Shown here piece after piece: positions 24,593 to 33,695 of a stretch of DNA of 41,666 bases (the first letter of the stretch is position 1; each line of letters begins with the position of its first letter). The notes beneath the pieces are model-generated. The model did not search any database. It was given only the letters and a program-made list of their open reading frames with translations, and had not been told where the DNA came from. The DNA is from Crocinitomix sp. (GTDB taxonomy: Bacteria; Bacteroidota; Bacteroidia; Flavobacteriales_D; Crocinitomicaceae). Both the position numbers and the translations under genes were made by a program. Location of the stretch: contig JAURQI010000071.1 of the NCBI GenBank assembly GCA_030836155.1, positions 1-41,666 of the forward strand. The letters run 5' to 3'.

Positions 24593-25246
24593 ATGATTCA
24601 CGAAATCACAAAAAACAATAGCATTGCCAATCAGTTCATGGCTGAGTTGCGTGATAAAAGCGTACAAGGTGATCGCATGCGATTTCGAAAGAACATGGAA
24701 CGTTTAAGTCATATCTTGGGTTACGAGATCAGTAAAACCCTGAACTATACAGACAAGGATATTATCACGCCTCTTGGTACGGCTAATATGTCAATTCCAA
24801 ATTCACAAATCGTCGTGGCCTCCATTTTACGAGCGGGCTTAACCTTACATCATGGTTTATTGGACATTTTTGATGGCGCCGAAAATGCTTTTGTTTCAGC
24901 GTATCGAAAAGAAACAGAAGGTGAAGCGATTGAGGTTGTTGTTGAATATAAAGCATGTCCAGAATTGGAGGGTAAAACACTCATCATTGCAGATCCGATG
25001 TTAGCCACAGGGCAATCAATGGAATTGGTTTATCAAGCTTTATTGGAAAATGGTCAACCTAAACGATTAATCATCGCTTCTATAGTTGCGAGTGAATCAG
25101 CTATTGCGCATATTAAATCGGCTTTACCTGAAGGTACAGATATATGGGTTGTGGCCATAGACCCTATGTTAAATGATAAATCCTATATCGTTCCGGGACT
25201 TGGAGATGCGGGTGATTTAGCTTATGGTGTTAAACGATCAGAATGA
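24593..25246 (+). CDS. upp: Uracil phosphoribosyltransferase
   Basis: The 217-residue product salvages uracil to UMP with PRPP. It shows RFRKNMERLSHILGYEISK, ILRAGLTLHHGLLD, the PRPP loop IIADPMLATGQSM (about 136-148), IASIVASESAIAHIK and the uracil-site ending GLGDAGDLAYGVK. Length is typical. The downstream membrane protein gene overlaps its end by 4 bp. Confidence 0.93.
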   Translation: MIHEITKNNSIANQFMAELRDKSVQGDRMRFRKNMERLSHILGYEISKTLNYTDKDIITPLGTANMSIPNSQIVVASILRAGLTLHHGLLDIFDGAENAFVSAYRKETEGEAIEVVVEYKACPELEGKTLIIADPMLATGQSMELVYQALLENGQPKRLIIASIVASESAIAHIKSALPEGTDIWVVAIDPMLNDKSYIVPGLGDAGDLAYGVKRSE

Positions 25247-25722
25247 ACTGGAATTTAATCATCTTCGCTTTTGGTTTTGGGACATTTAAATTTGTATTTG
25301 TTCATTGGGGTGCTTACGCTGCTTTGGGAGAAGAATCGATAGCTTCTCTCTTTGAAATCTTTGTAAGCGCTACGCTTGGAGCTTGGATCACCATGACAGT
25401 CTTCTATTACCTCAGTGAGTATTTTATGGACCGTTCTCACCGCAAGAAGATTGAAAAAATGCGCAAAGCGGCGGAAGCGGGAATTGAAATAAAACAAAAA
25501 AAGACCTTCACCCGATTAAACAAAACTATTGTTTGGATAAAACATACGCTTGGCTTGTATGGTGTAACACTTTTGGCGCCTTTGTTTTTATCTGTTCCGA
25601 TCGGATCAATCGTATGTGCGAAATTTTATGGAGGAAAGAAGAAAACATTTCCGTTGATGTTATTGTTTACTGCATTATACAGCGCATTGATGTGCTTAAG
25701 CATTTACCTATTCAAATTTTAA
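25243..25722 (+). CDS. Small integral membrane protein, function unknown
   Basis: The 159-residue product has four predicted membrane segments (about 5-25, 38-60, 105-125 and 138-157) with a basic cytoplasmic loop between the second and third (RSHRKKIEKMRKAAEAG). I do not recognise a named family. It is translationally coupled to upp (4-bp overlap) and followed after 4 bp by a YjjG-type phosphatase gene, so the three probably share one transcript. The position between pyrimidine salvage and nucleotide hygiene genes may be chance. Confidence 0.6.
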   Translation: MNWNLIIFAFGFGTFKFVFVHWGAYAALGEESIASLFEIFVSATLGAWITMTVFYYLSEYFMDRSHRKKIEKMRKAAEAGIEIKQKKTFTRLNKTIVWIKHTLGLYGVTLLAPLFLSVPIGSIVCAKFYGGKKKTFPLMLLFTALYSALMCLSIYLFKF

Positions 25723-25726
25723 GCGC

Positions 25727-26419
25727 GTGAAAAATCTCAAACACGTCTTCTTCGACCTAGATCATACACTTTGGGATTTTGAAAAAAACTCCTCTGAGGC
25801 GCTTCTAGAACTATATCATGAATTGAGATTGAGTGAAGACATTGCAGACGTGCAGAAATTCATTCAAACTTATCAAGAAATTAACGCTCGTTATTGGCAC
25901 TTGTATAACCACGGGAAAGTATCGAAGGAACAAGTGAGAACGGGTCGCTTTTTGGACACTTTAAATACATTTAAAGTTCGAAACAGTGATAATAAGGCAA
26001 TTGAGCTCGGAAATGAATATGTCCTGCGTAGTCCGCAGAAAAAACACATTTTTCCATTTGCTCATGAAGCTTTAACCTATTTAAATGAAAAATATGCCTT
26101 GCACATTATCACGAACGGCTTTTTAGAAGTGCAGCATACTAAGTTGAATAACTGTAACTTAAGTGAGTATTTTGACCTAATTCTTTGTACAGAAGAAGTC
26201 GGTGTAAACAAACCACATCCGCTCGTTTTCGAAACAGCTTTGCAAAAAACAGCTGCTTTTGCCGAAGAGTCTGTGATGATTGGTGATAATCCAGAAACAG
26301 ATATTAAAGGAGCAAAAAATTGCGGTTTTCATACGATATTATTTAATCCAGAAAATCGCGAACATGATCTGGACACGGCTGAAATAAAGGCATTGAATGA
26401 GCTATTGCATTTGCTTTAG
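25727..26419 (+). CDS. YjjG-family noncanonical pyrimidine nucleotidase (HAD)
   Basis: The 230-residue product starts at GTG (25727) and has the HAD motifs HVFFDLDHTLWDFEKNS (6-22, nucleophile Asp and acid Asp), IITNGFLEVQ (near 126), EEVGVNKPHP (catalytic Lys near 153) and MIGDNPETDIKGAKNCGF (near 180). The DHTLWDFE form and the helical cap are typical of YjjG, which dephosphorylates noncanonical or damaged pyrimidine nucleoside monophosphates. It lies in an operon after upp, which fits pyrimidine metabolism. Confidence 0.85.
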   Translation: MKNLKHVFFDLDHTLWDFEKNSSEALLELYHELRLSEDIADVQKFIQTYQEINARYWHLYNHGKVSKEQVRTGRFLDTLNTFKVRNSDNKAIELGNEYVLRSPQKKHIFPFAHEALTYLNEKYALHIITNGFLEVQHTKLNNCNLSEYFDLILCTEEVGVNKPHPLVFETALQKTAAFAEESVMIGDNPETDIKGAKNCGFHTILFNPENREHDLDTAEIKALNELLHLL

Positions 26420-26444
26420 TGAGAATTATCACAAAAGAAGCTTA

Positions 26445-26461
26445 TTTAGAATCGTTCTAAA
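26445..26461. repeat. Short inverted repeat upstream of nqrA
   Basis: TTTAGAA and TTCTAAA are perfect inverted arms around a 3-base spacer (TCG). The 128-bp gap 26420-26547 holds no gene. It could be a weak terminator for the gene ending at 26419 or an operator for nqr; there is no long T-run. Confidence 0.3.
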
Positions 26462-26507
26462 CTATTATTTTGAAATAAAAAAGGTTTTAAATAAGCCAAT
26501 CGATCTT

Positions 26508-26515
26508 TAAATTTG
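26508..26515 (+). promoter_or_regulatory. -7 box TAAATTTG of the nqr operon
   Basis: A full match to TAnnTTTG, 32 bp before the nqrA start. A T-rich TTTT at 26485-26488 is placed where the -33 element would be, but it is not a good TTG match. Confidence 0.45.
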
Positions 26516-26547
26516 TCACTTATTCTAAACAAATATCCATATAAGAT

Positions 26548-27909
26548 ATGTCAGGGACTATCAAGTTAAGGAAAGGACTGGATATAACATTGCAAGGGGA
26601 AGCTGAGAAAGTCAAAACGACTGCCGAATCTTCGTTGTTTGCAATTAAGCCACCTGATTTCCATGGCCTCGTGCCAAAAATGACCGTTAAGGTTGGAGAC
26701 AAAGTCAAAATTGGAACGGTTATCTTTTTTGATAAATACCAGGAAGAAATAAAATTTGTATCTCCAGTCGCTGGAGAAATTTCAGATGTTTTCCGTGGTG
26801 AAAAACGCCGAATCCTAGAAGTCAGAATCAAAGCTGACGGTACGGATGCATCAGAAGAATTTGGAGCTAGTAATCCGGATTCAATGGATGGAAAAGGTGT
26901 CAAAAAAGCATTGCTTGAAAACGGATTGTGGCCTTTTATTAAGATGCGCCCTATTGATGTGATAGCAAGGCCAACAGACAAACCGAAAGCGATTTTTGTA
27001 TCTGCTTTTGACTCTTCACCGTTAGCACCAGACTACGATTATATCCTTCATGGAGAGCATGATGCTTTTCAAGCCGGATTGACGGCAATCGCTAAGCTTA
27101 CCGACGGCAAAGTTCATTTAACCAAACGTGCAAATGTTTCTCACGACGCAGCGATTACCGATGCAAAAGGAGTTCAAACGCATACCATCTCAGGTAAACA
27201 TCCAGCTGGTAATGTCGGCACGCAAATTCACCATATTGATCCAATCAATAAAGGTGAGATTGTATGGACGGTAAACGCTTTGGATGTTGCAACAATCGGA
27301 AGAACGTTGTTGGCGGGTAAATTTGATCCGACGAGAACAGTTGCATTGACTGGTTCTGAGGTTAAGAAAACAAGTTATGTAAAAACGCGAATTGGTGCTA
27401 CCATTAAACCAATGGTTGACGGTCAGATCGCTTCAGATAATGTGAGGTACATCAGTGGAAACGTATTGACTGGTGAAAAAATAGATGCTGACGGTTATGT
27501 TGGTTTTTATGATCACCAAGTTACCGTTATCCCTGAGGGTGATGAGCCTGCTTTCCAACTTTCGGGTGGCGGATGGTTAGGTCCTGGAACTAAAAAGTTC
27601 TCGATCAACCGCTCATACTTCTCATGGCTAACACCAAACAAGAAACGTGTTCTAAACACAAATTTGAATGGTGAGGTTCGTGCATTCGTTGTTACGGGAG
27701 AATTGGAAAAAGTATTCCCTTTTGACATTTACCCTATGCAATTGATCAAATCATGTATGTACGAAGATATCGATCTAATGGAAAATCTTGGAATCTACGA
27801 AGTAGCTCCTGAAGATTTTGCACTATGCGAGTTCGTATGTACATCGAAAGTTAATATTCAGGATAAAATCCGTGAAGGTTTGGATTTGATCCATAAGGAA
27901 TGCATGTAA
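26548..27909 (+). CDS. nqrA: Na+-translocating NADH:quinone reductase subunit A
   Basis: The 453-residue product is the peripheral cytoplasmic subunit of Na+-NQR, which oxidises NADH, reduces quinone and pumps Na+. It begins IKLRKGLDITLQGEAEKV and contains PDFHGLVPKMTVKVGDKVK (lipoyl/RnfC-like N-terminal domain), RPIDVIARPTDKPKAIFVSA and GKHPAGNVGTQIHHIDPINK, ending with the helical cap near LCEFVCTSKVNIQDKI. Length is close to the usual ~447. It is the first gene of nqrABCDEF; nqrB follows after 25 bp. Confidence 0.95.
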   Translation: MSGTIKLRKGLDITLQGEAEKVKTTAESSLFAIKPPDFHGLVPKMTVKVGDKVKIGTVIFFDKYQEEIKFVSPVAGEISDVFRGEKRRILEVRIKADGTDASEEFGASNPDSMDGKGVKKALLENGLWPFIKMRPIDVIARPTDKPKAIFVSAFDSSPLAPDYDYILHGEHDAFQAGLTAIAKLTDGKVHLTKRANVSHDAAITDAKGVQTHTISGKHPAGNVGTQIHHIDPINKGEIVWTVNALDVATIGRTLLAGKFDPTRTVALTGSEVKKTSYVKTRIGATIKPMVDGQIASDNVRYISGNVLTGEKIDADGYVGFYDHQVTVIPEGDEPAFQLSGGGWLGPGTKKFSINRSYFSWLTPNKKRVLNTNLNGEVRAFVVTGELEKVFPFDIYPMQLIKSCMYEDIDLMENLGIYEVAPEDFALCEFVCTSKVNIQDKIREGLDLIHKECM

Positions 27910-27934
27910 TTTGAATTAAAAATTAATCATTAGA

Positions 27935-29146
27935 ATGAAGTCTTTAGAAAAATTCATGCGCAAATTGGAACCTACTCACGAGAGTAAGTGGGCTAAATTC
28001 CACCCAGTTTGGGATGCGCTATATACATTTGCCTTCACACCTGGAGAAACGACCAAAAAAGGTTCGCATATCCGTGATGGTATTGACTTGAAAAGAACCA
28101 TGTTCATGGTGATCGTCGCTTTGATCCCATGTTTAATCTTTGGTATCATTAATACGGGTCACTGGCATTATTATGCTTTGGGTGAGACTGGAAAATTTGA
28201 TTTCACACACATGATGGGCGCTAAAGCGCTTTATGGTGCTATCAAAGTTTTACCGATTGTCATTGTTTCCTATGGGGTTGGTTTGGGAGTTGAATTCATC
28301 TTCTGTATCAAAAACCAACATGCCATTCAAGAGGGATTCTTAGTTTCAGGGATGCTTATTCCTTTAATCGTTCCTGCTGACATTCCATTATGGATGGTTG
28401 CAGTTGCTACTGTATTCGCAGTTGTGCTCGGTAAAGAGGTCTTTGGAGGAACAGGGATGAACATTGTCAATATTGCATTGACGGCACGTGCTTTCTTATT
28501 CTTCGGATATCCCACAATGATGTCAGGTGACAAAATTTGGATGTCAGGGGTTAGTGAAATGGAAGTGTTGCCAGAAGGTATCTCAGGTGCTACGCAACTT
28601 GGCCAATTAGCCACCTTTAATGGACCGGCAGAGGATTGGGCCTATCAGGGCGGACTATCTGCCTTCGAATCTGCTTGGCCACTATGGGAATCATTCGTTG
28701 GAATCATTCCTGGTTCAATTGGAGAAACATCTGTTATTGCTATTCTTATTGGAGCTGGACTATTATTGTATACAGGTATTGGCAGCTGGAAAATAATGGT
28801 GAGCTTTGTACTTGGTGGTTTAGCAGTTGGTTATTTGACTCAACTTGGATCAGTAACACCTTATATGGATTTAGATCCTATTAATCACTTGGTAATTGGT
28901 GGATTTATGTTCGGTGCTGTCTTTATGATAACCGATCCGGTCACCGCCGCCCAGACGAGTACCGGTAAATATATTTACGGTTTCTTAGGAGGTGCCCTTT
29001 CAATAACTATCCGTGTATTTAACGGAGCATATCCTGAAGGGGTAATGATGGCCATCTTGTTTATGAACGTAATGGCTCCGATGATTGACCACTATGTGAT
29101 TCAAGCGAATGTTAAACGAAGATTAAAACGACTTAAAACCGCATAA
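27935..29146 (+). CDS. nqrB: Na+-NQR subunit B
   Basis: The 403-residue integral membrane subunit has about ten helices. It carries covalent FMN on a Thr in the motif SGAT (residues 217-220, Thr220; EGISGATQLG), attached by the flavin transferase ApbE, which is not in this window. Also visible are HIRDGIDLKRTMFMVI, the first-helix signature LIPCLIFGIINTG, and FGGTGMNIVNIALTARAF. The late segment DPVTAAQTSTGKYIYG is characteristic of NqrB/RnfD. The gene precedes nqrC with a 2-bp gap. Confidence 0.95.
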   Translation: MKSLEKFMRKLEPTHESKWAKFHPVWDALYTFAFTPGETTKKGSHIRDGIDLKRTMFMVIVALIPCLIFGIINTGHWHYYALGETGKFDFTHMMGAKALYGAIKVLPIVIVSYGVGLGVEFIFCIKNQHAIQEGFLVSGMLIPLIVPADIPLWMVAVATVFAVVLGKEVFGGTGMNIVNIALTARAFLFFGYPTMMSGDKIWMSGVSEMEVLPEGISGATQLGQLATFNGPAEDWAYQGGLSAFESAWPLWESFVGIIPGSIGETSVIAILIGAGLLLYTGIGSWKIMVSFVLGGLAVGYLTQLGSVTPYMDLDPINHLVIGGFMFGAVFMITDPVTAAQTSTGKYIYGFLGGALSITIRVFNGAYPEGVMMAILFMNVMAPMIDHYVIQANVKRRLKRLKTA

Positions 29147-29148
29147 TC

Positions 29149-29883
29149 ATGGCGATAAATAAAGATAGTAACGGTTATACCTTTTTGTTTGCGATCCTTC
29201 TTGTAGTGGTTGTGGGCTCTGGTTTGGCTGCTGTGTCAATGGGACTGAAAGAAAAGCAGGATAAGAACACAGAGGTAAAAAAGAAAATGGATATCCTGAA
29301 TGCCTTAAAAGTAAAAGAGGTTAAAAACGGAGACACCTTAGACATTTCCCGTAAAAATGCGGAGGCACTTTACGATGAGTATGTACTTTCTGACGAATGT
29401 TTAGTATTGGGTGCTGAAGGAAATGTTTTAGACGGAGAAGTTGCTTTTGATATTGACATCAAAAAACAATTCCGTGATAAAACAATTGATCCTAAAGATA
29501 GAAAGTATCCATTGTACGTGGCGTCTTTGAACGGAACAAAAAAATACGTTATTCCGGTTGTAGGAAGTGGACTTTGGGGACCAATTTGGGGATACTTGGC
29601 CATTGATGAAGACAAATCATCTATCTATGGGGCAACGTTTGATCACAAGACTGAAACACCAGGTTTAGGTGCTGAGATCAAACAACCTTTCTTCTATGAT
29701 CAATATGATTCTGAAGTGATTTCTGTTGATGGAAAATACAAGAAAATCAAGGTGGTAAAAGATGGTTCAGGTGGTGATGCTCACAAAGTAGATGGCATTA
29801 CAGGAGGAACAATTACTTCTAAGGGCGTTGAAGAGATGGTAGACCGTACAGTGCAGGTTTACGTGAAATACTTTAATAAATAA
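29149..29883 (+). CDS. nqrC: Na+-NQR subunit C
   Basis: The 244-residue subunit has one N-terminal membrane helix (about 10-32) and an extracytoplasmic FMN domain with the TPGLGAEI motif (170-177) and the ApbE modification motif DGITGGTITS (Thr221). The motif has Gly-Gly where the common form has Gly-Ala, but the Asp and Thr positions are kept. The covalent flavin relays electrons between NqrB and the quinone-reducing part. Confidence 0.93.
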   Translation: MAINKDSNGYTFLFAILLVVVVGSGLAAVSMGLKEKQDKNTEVKKKMDILNALKVKEVKNGDTLDISRKNAEALYDEYVLSDECLVLGAEGNVLDGEVAFDIDIKKQFRDKTIDPKDRKYPLYVASLNGTKKYVIPVVGSGLWGPIWGYLAIDEDKSSIYGATFDHKTETPGLGAEIKQPFFYDQYDSEVISVDGKYKKIKVVKDGSGGDAHKVDGITGGTITSKGVEEMVDRTVQVYVKYFNK

Positions 29884-29895
29884 CAACTGGTTGAG

Positions 29896-30570
29896 ATGAG
29901 TGAAAAAATTAAAGCACCAAAAGAACCTTTGTTTTCCAAGAAAAACAAAAGGCTAATTACAGAGCCATTGGATGACAATAACCCAGTTACTTTACAAGTA
30001 TTGGGTATTTGTTCAGCTTTGGCAATTACGGTTTCCATTGAGCAGGCCTTAGTAATGACAGGGAGTGTATTCTTTGTACTGGGACTCGGTAACGTGATTA
30101 TCTCAATGCTTCGTAACTTGATTCCTTCTCGAATTCGAATTATCGTTCAGTTGGTTGTTGTTGCAGCGTTGGTAATTATTGTAAACGAAATTTTGAAAGC
30201 TTTCTTACCAGATATGGCAGAGAAACTTTCCGTATTCGTTGGATTGATTATTACAAACTGTATCATCATGGGTCGATTTGAGGCCTTTGCAATGGCGAAC
30301 AAACCTTGGCCTTCATTCTTGGATGCTGTGGGTAACACGCTTGGATACGGTTGGGTACTCGTCGTTGTATCGGTTATTCGTGAGATTTTTGGTTCAGGTA
30401 AATTCTTCGGAGTTGAATTATTCGGAGATCGTATCGCTGGAACAGGACTTTACAAATACGGATACATGGATAACAACTTTATTATCCTCGCCCCTTTTGC
30501 ACTATTCGCAGTGGCGATTGTAATTTGGGTACAACGTAGTAGAAACACCTCATTAATTGAAGACCATTAA
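29896..30570 (+). CDS. nqrD: Na+-NQR subunit D
   Basis: The 224-residue integral membrane subunit has six helices. Cys39 (LGICSALAITVS) and Cys122 (IITNCIIMGRFEAFA) are the ligands by which NqrD and NqrE jointly hold an intramembrane iron centre. The EAFAMAN and LGYGWVLVVVSVIREIFG signatures are present. The first ~28 residues are a polar extension (EPLFSKKNKRLITEPL). Confidence 0.93.
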   Translation: MSEKIKAPKEPLFSKKNKRLITEPLDDNNPVTLQVLGICSALAITVSIEQALVMTGSVFFVLGLGNVIISMLRNLIPSRIRIIVQLVVVAALVIIVNEILKAFLPDMAEKLSVFVGLIITNCIIMGRFEAFAMANKPWPSFLDAVGNTLGYGWVLVVVSVIREIFGSGKFFGVELFGDRIAGTGLYKYGYMDNNFIILAPFALFAVAIVIWVQRSRNTSLIEDH

Positions 30571-30582
30571 TAAGAATACATC

Positions 30583-31275
30583 ATGCAAGATTATTTAAAT
30601 ATTATCCTAAAAGGAATCTTTATTGAGAACATGATTTTTGCCTATTTCTTAGGTATGTGTTCTTATCTGGCAGTATCCAAAACGGTAAAGACTGCCGTTG
30701 GTTTGGGAGCTGCAGTAATTTTCGTACTTGGTGTTACCGTTCCGGTAAACTGGTTATTAGAAAACTATGTGCTTCAAGCAGGGGCTTTATCTTGGTTGGG
30801 GGACGAATACGCGACGATGGATTTAAGCTTCCTTTCTTTCATCATGTTTATTGCGGTCATCGCATCAATTGTACAATTGGTGGAGATGCTGGTTGAAAAA
30901 TTTGCTCCAGCACTTTATGGTGCTTTGGGTATCTTCTTACCATTGATCGCTGTAAACTGTTCAATTTTAGGGGGTGCATTATTCATGCAAGAACGTCAAT
31001 ACTCAACAATCGGTGAAGCTACTGCTTTCGGTATTGGTTCAGGTATTGGATGGTTCTTAGCGATTGTAGCAATTGCTGCTATTCGTGAGAAAATTAAGTA
31101 TTCGAATGTACCAGCTCCTATGAGAGGATTAGGGATCACATTTGTTATTACTGGTTTGATGGGTATCGCATTTATGAGCTTCAGTGGAATCAACTTAGAG
31201 TCGGAAGATGATGCAAAAGTTGACGATCAAACTGTACAAGTGGACACCCCAACGGATAATTCAATAACAGATTAA
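30583..31275 (+). CDS. nqrE: Na+-NQR subunit E with acidic C-terminal extension
   Basis: The 230-residue integral membrane subunit is the partner of NqrD. Cys26 ([12 protein letters not shown]) and Cys126 ([17 protein letters not shown]) complete the intramembrane iron site. Signatures [13 protein letters not shown] and [17 protein letters not shown] are present. The core ends near residue 203 ([10 protein letters not shown]), where most NqrE proteins stop; here a ~27-residue acidic tail follows ([19 protein letters not shown]). The tail is an addition of unknown role. Confidence 0.93.
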   Translation: MQDYLNIILKGIFIENMIFAYFLGMCSYLAVSKTVKTAVGLGAAVIFVLGVTVPVNWLLENYVLQAGALSWLGDEYATMDLSFLSFIMFIAVIASIVQLVEMLVEKFAPALYGALGIFLPLIAVNCSILGGALFMQERQYSTIGEATAFGIGSGIGWFLAIVAIAAIREKIKYSNVPAPMRGLGITFVITGLMGIAFMSFSGINLESEDDAKVDDQTVQVDTPTDNSITD

Positions 31276-31304
31276 GCCAATTAAAAATAATATTAGAGAG
31301 TAGA

Positions 31305-32606
31305 ATGGGACAGGTTATATTAATTACGGTTATCGTTTTTACAGCAATCATCTTATTGCTTGTAAGTTTATTGCTTTACGTAAAAGCTAAGATTTCACCA
31401 TCTGGTAAAATCAAAATCACCATCAACGGTGAGCACGAATTGGAAGTTGATGGTGGTGGAACACTTTTGAGCACACTAGGTTCAAACGGAATTTTCTTAC
31501 CATCTGCTTGTGGTGGTGGTGGTACTTGTGTACAGTGTATTTGTCAAGTAAATTCTGGAGGAGGAAACATCCTTCCAACAGAGGAACCTCACTTCTCTCG
31601 TAAAGAGATTGCTGATAACTGGCGTTTAGGATGCCAGGTTAAGGTGAAAGAAGACATGGAGATCCATGTTGAAGAAGAAGTAATGGGAATTAAAGAGTGG
31701 GAAGCAGAAGTTGTTTCCAACTACAACGTTGCAACTTATATTAAAGAGTTTATCGTTGAGATTCCAGAAGACATGGATTATAAAGCAGGTGGATATATCC
31801 AAATTAAGATACCGCCATGTGAAGTAAAATATTCGGAAATGGATGTGACAGCACATCCATTAGATCACCCAGGTGAGCCAGACAAATTCGTTCAAGATTG
31901 GGCTGAAGGACCATATGCGATTCGCGACCTCGTTATGAAAAATGACGAAGAAGTAGTTCGTGCTTATTCAATGGCTTCTTACCCTGCAGAGGGGCGTCGT
32001 ATCATGTTAAATGTACGTGTGGCTACTCCTCCATTCGATCGTAAGACTGGAACGTGGATGAATGTTAATCCTGGTATCGCATCTTCATACATCTTTAACT
32101 TAAAAGAAGGTGATAAAGCGATTATCTCAGGACCTTACGGAGAATTCTTCATCAACCATTCAGACGCAGAAATGTTATACGTTGGTGGTGGTGCAGGTAT
32201 GGCACCAATGCGTTCACACCTTTATCACTTGTTCAAGACTTTAGAGACTGATCGTAAGGTGACTTATTGGTATGGTGGACGTTCAAAAGCAGAATTATTC
32301 TATATCCACTATTTTAGAGAGCTTGAATCGAAGTTCCCTAACTTCAAATTTTACATGGTGCTTTCGGATGCAAAACCAGAAGATAACTGGACGGAGAAGA
32401 AAGATATCCATGACGAAGAACCAGATGGATTTGTAGGTTTTGTTCACCAAGCAGTAATCGACCAATACTTATCGCATCATGATTCTCCAGAGGATATTGA
32501 ATTTTACTTCTGTGGACCTCCATTGATGAACCAAGCAGTTGAAAAAATGTGTGATGATTGGGGTGTACCACCAGAGAATGTTCGTTTCGACGACTTCGGT
32601 GGATAA
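31305..32606 (+). CDS. nqrF: Na+-NQR subunit F (NADH dehydrogenase, FAD and 2Fe-2S)
   Basis: The 433-residue product is the electron-entry subunit. It has one N-terminal membrane helix (about 4-26), a ferredoxin domain with cluster ligands Cys69, Cys75, Cys78 and Cys110 (SACGGGGTCVQC and RLGCQV), the FAD motif RAYSMASYP (near 224), an NADH-binding domain with YVGGGAGMAPMRSH (near 291) and FYFCGPPLMNQAV (near 402), and the terminal FDDFGG. It is the last gene of the operon; a strong terminator begins 25 bp after its stop. Confidence 0.95.
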   Translation: MGQVILITVIVFTAIILLLVSLLLYVKAKISPSGKIKITINGEHELEVDGGGTLLSTLGSNGIFLPSACGGGGTCVQCICQVNSGGGNILPTEEPHFSRKEIADNWRLGCQVKVKEDMEIHVEEEVMGIKEWEAEVVSNYNVATYIKEFIVEIPEDMDYKAGGYIQIKIPPCEVKYSEMDVTAHPLDHPGEPDKFVQDWAEGPYAIRDLVMKNDEEVVRAYSMASYPAEGRRIMLNVRVATPPFDRKTGTWMNVNPGIASSYIFNLKEGDKAIISGPYGEFFINHSDAEMLYVGGGAGMAPMRSHLYHLFKTLETDRKVTYWYGGRSKAELFYIHYFRELESKFPNFKFYMVLSDAKPEDNWTEKKDIHDEEPDGFVGFVHQAVIDQYLSHHDSPEDIEFYFCGPPLMNQAVEKMCDDWGVPPENVRFDDFGG

Positions 32607-32630
32607 ACAAACTCAATCACAAAAAAATAC

Positions 32631-32669
32631 AAACCCGGCACCTCGACTTCGCTCAGTGCCGGTTTTTTT
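32631..32669 (+). terminator. Rho-independent terminator of the nqr operon
   Basis: CCGGCAC (32635-32641) pairs with GTGCCGG (32656-32662), followed by seven Ts; an A-run on the other side means it could work in both directions. The loop contains CGACTTCGCTCAG, a stretch often seen in terminator hairpins of flavobacteria. Confidence 0.85.
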
Positions 32670-32726
32670 ATTCGCAAAAGAATTGACCGCTCAACACAGC
32701 CGAACTTCTAATAACAACAAATAAGC

Positions 32727-33284
32727 ATGACTGAGAAACATACCACAAACCATCTTGATCAAGGTAAATCTTTCCCTCCTTCTGGACGTGGAGCTGCTTA
32801 TCTATTAATCATCGCTGGTCTTGTGCCAGGGTATGTGATATTTGAAGAATATCATACTGTACATGTCAATCATCTTTTTTGTCTCCTCCCTATCTTTGTT
32901 GGGGTATGGATGAACTTAGCAACTACGCAGGTCTATTTTGATCAAGTAAAGGAAGGGTATTTAATACATCAATTTGGTGTCAAACCTTTTAAATTTACCA
33001 GAAAAACACATTTGAATAAATACGATGCAGCTATCCTGAAACCAGCAAGACAAAGGTATGTTGTCGCCCAGGGTATACCTTTAGGAGGTTCAATAAATAG
33101 TCCTGAATATTCCATTTCTTCTTTTGGTTTATACTTTAAACCGAAAGGAAAATTTGATGAAGAGCTGATCTTAAAAGGAAACGGTAAAGAGGTTATTGAT
33201 TTAACGCGTGAACACCTTTCCGACACGCATCTCCGTATTTTTATGGGGATCGTTAAAAAAGGTTATGAGGTTAATTGGGATTAA
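32727..33284 (+). CDS. Membrane protein of unknown function with PH-like C-terminal region
   Basis: The 185-residue product has two adjacent membrane helices (about 24-42 and 49-68), a short turn between them (EEYHTVHVNH), and a soluble beta-rich C-terminal domain (about 75-185; EGYLIHQFGVKPFKFTRK, SSFGLYFKPKG). This resembles bacterial PH-domain membrane proteins, but I would not assign a family. A second short membrane protein gene follows after 3 bp. Confidence 0.55.
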   Translation: MTEKHTTNHLDQGKSFPPSGRGAAYLLIIAGLVPGYVIFEEYHTVHVNHLFCLLPIFVGVWMNLATTQVYFDQVKEGYLIHQFGVKPFKFTRKTHLNKYDAAILKPARQRYVVAQGIPLGGSINSPEYSISSFGLYFKPKGKFDEELILKGNGKEVIDLTREHLSDTHLRIFMGIVKKGYEVNWD

Positions 33285-33287
33285 AGA

Positions 33288-33695
33288 TTGTTTGAATTAC
33301 TAATCATATTGTTCATTGTGACGCTGGTCTTGCGCATTGGTTTTAACTGGGATATTCATAATCGGATTCATCGTAAAAACCCTGTAAAATCAATTGCTAC
33401 ACCAGTTAGCCTATTTACAAATACCGTTAAGGATGTGCAAGACAAAGACGCTTCCAACTTCCTCCTCATTTACTGTACGTTTGTATTCTTCTGGATTAAA
33501 TACCCAAAAGATAAGGTTGGAAAAAGGATGGCTAATGCTGTTTGGATTTTTAGCCTTTCCCAAATTATCATTATCTTTTTGCTCGTTCTTCTTTATTCAC
33601 AAGATGTAAATCATAAAAATTGGAATCATGAAATTAGGAGCATTCTCAATCAGTTTAACGGTCAAGGACCTGAAAAAATCGAAAGAATTTTATGA
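33288..33695 (+). CDS. Small membrane protein, unknown function, TTG start
   Basis: The 135-residue product starts at TTG (33288), 3 bp after the previous stop. It has a hydrophobic N-terminus (FELLIILFIVTLVLRIGF) and a second helix near residues 90-108 (AVWIFSLSQIIIIFLLVLLY), with a basic loop between. The last 68 bp overlap the start of the VOC gene in another frame, which is unusual. Either the C-terminus is really this long or the ORF is only partly used. No family recognised. Confidence 0.45.
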   Translation: MFELLIILFIVTLVLRIGFNWDIHNRIHRKNPVKSIATPVSLFTNTVKDVQDKDASNFLLIYCTFVFFWIKYPKDKVGKRMANAVWIFSLSQIIIIFLLVLLYSQDVNHKNWNHEIRSILNQFNGQGPEKIERIL

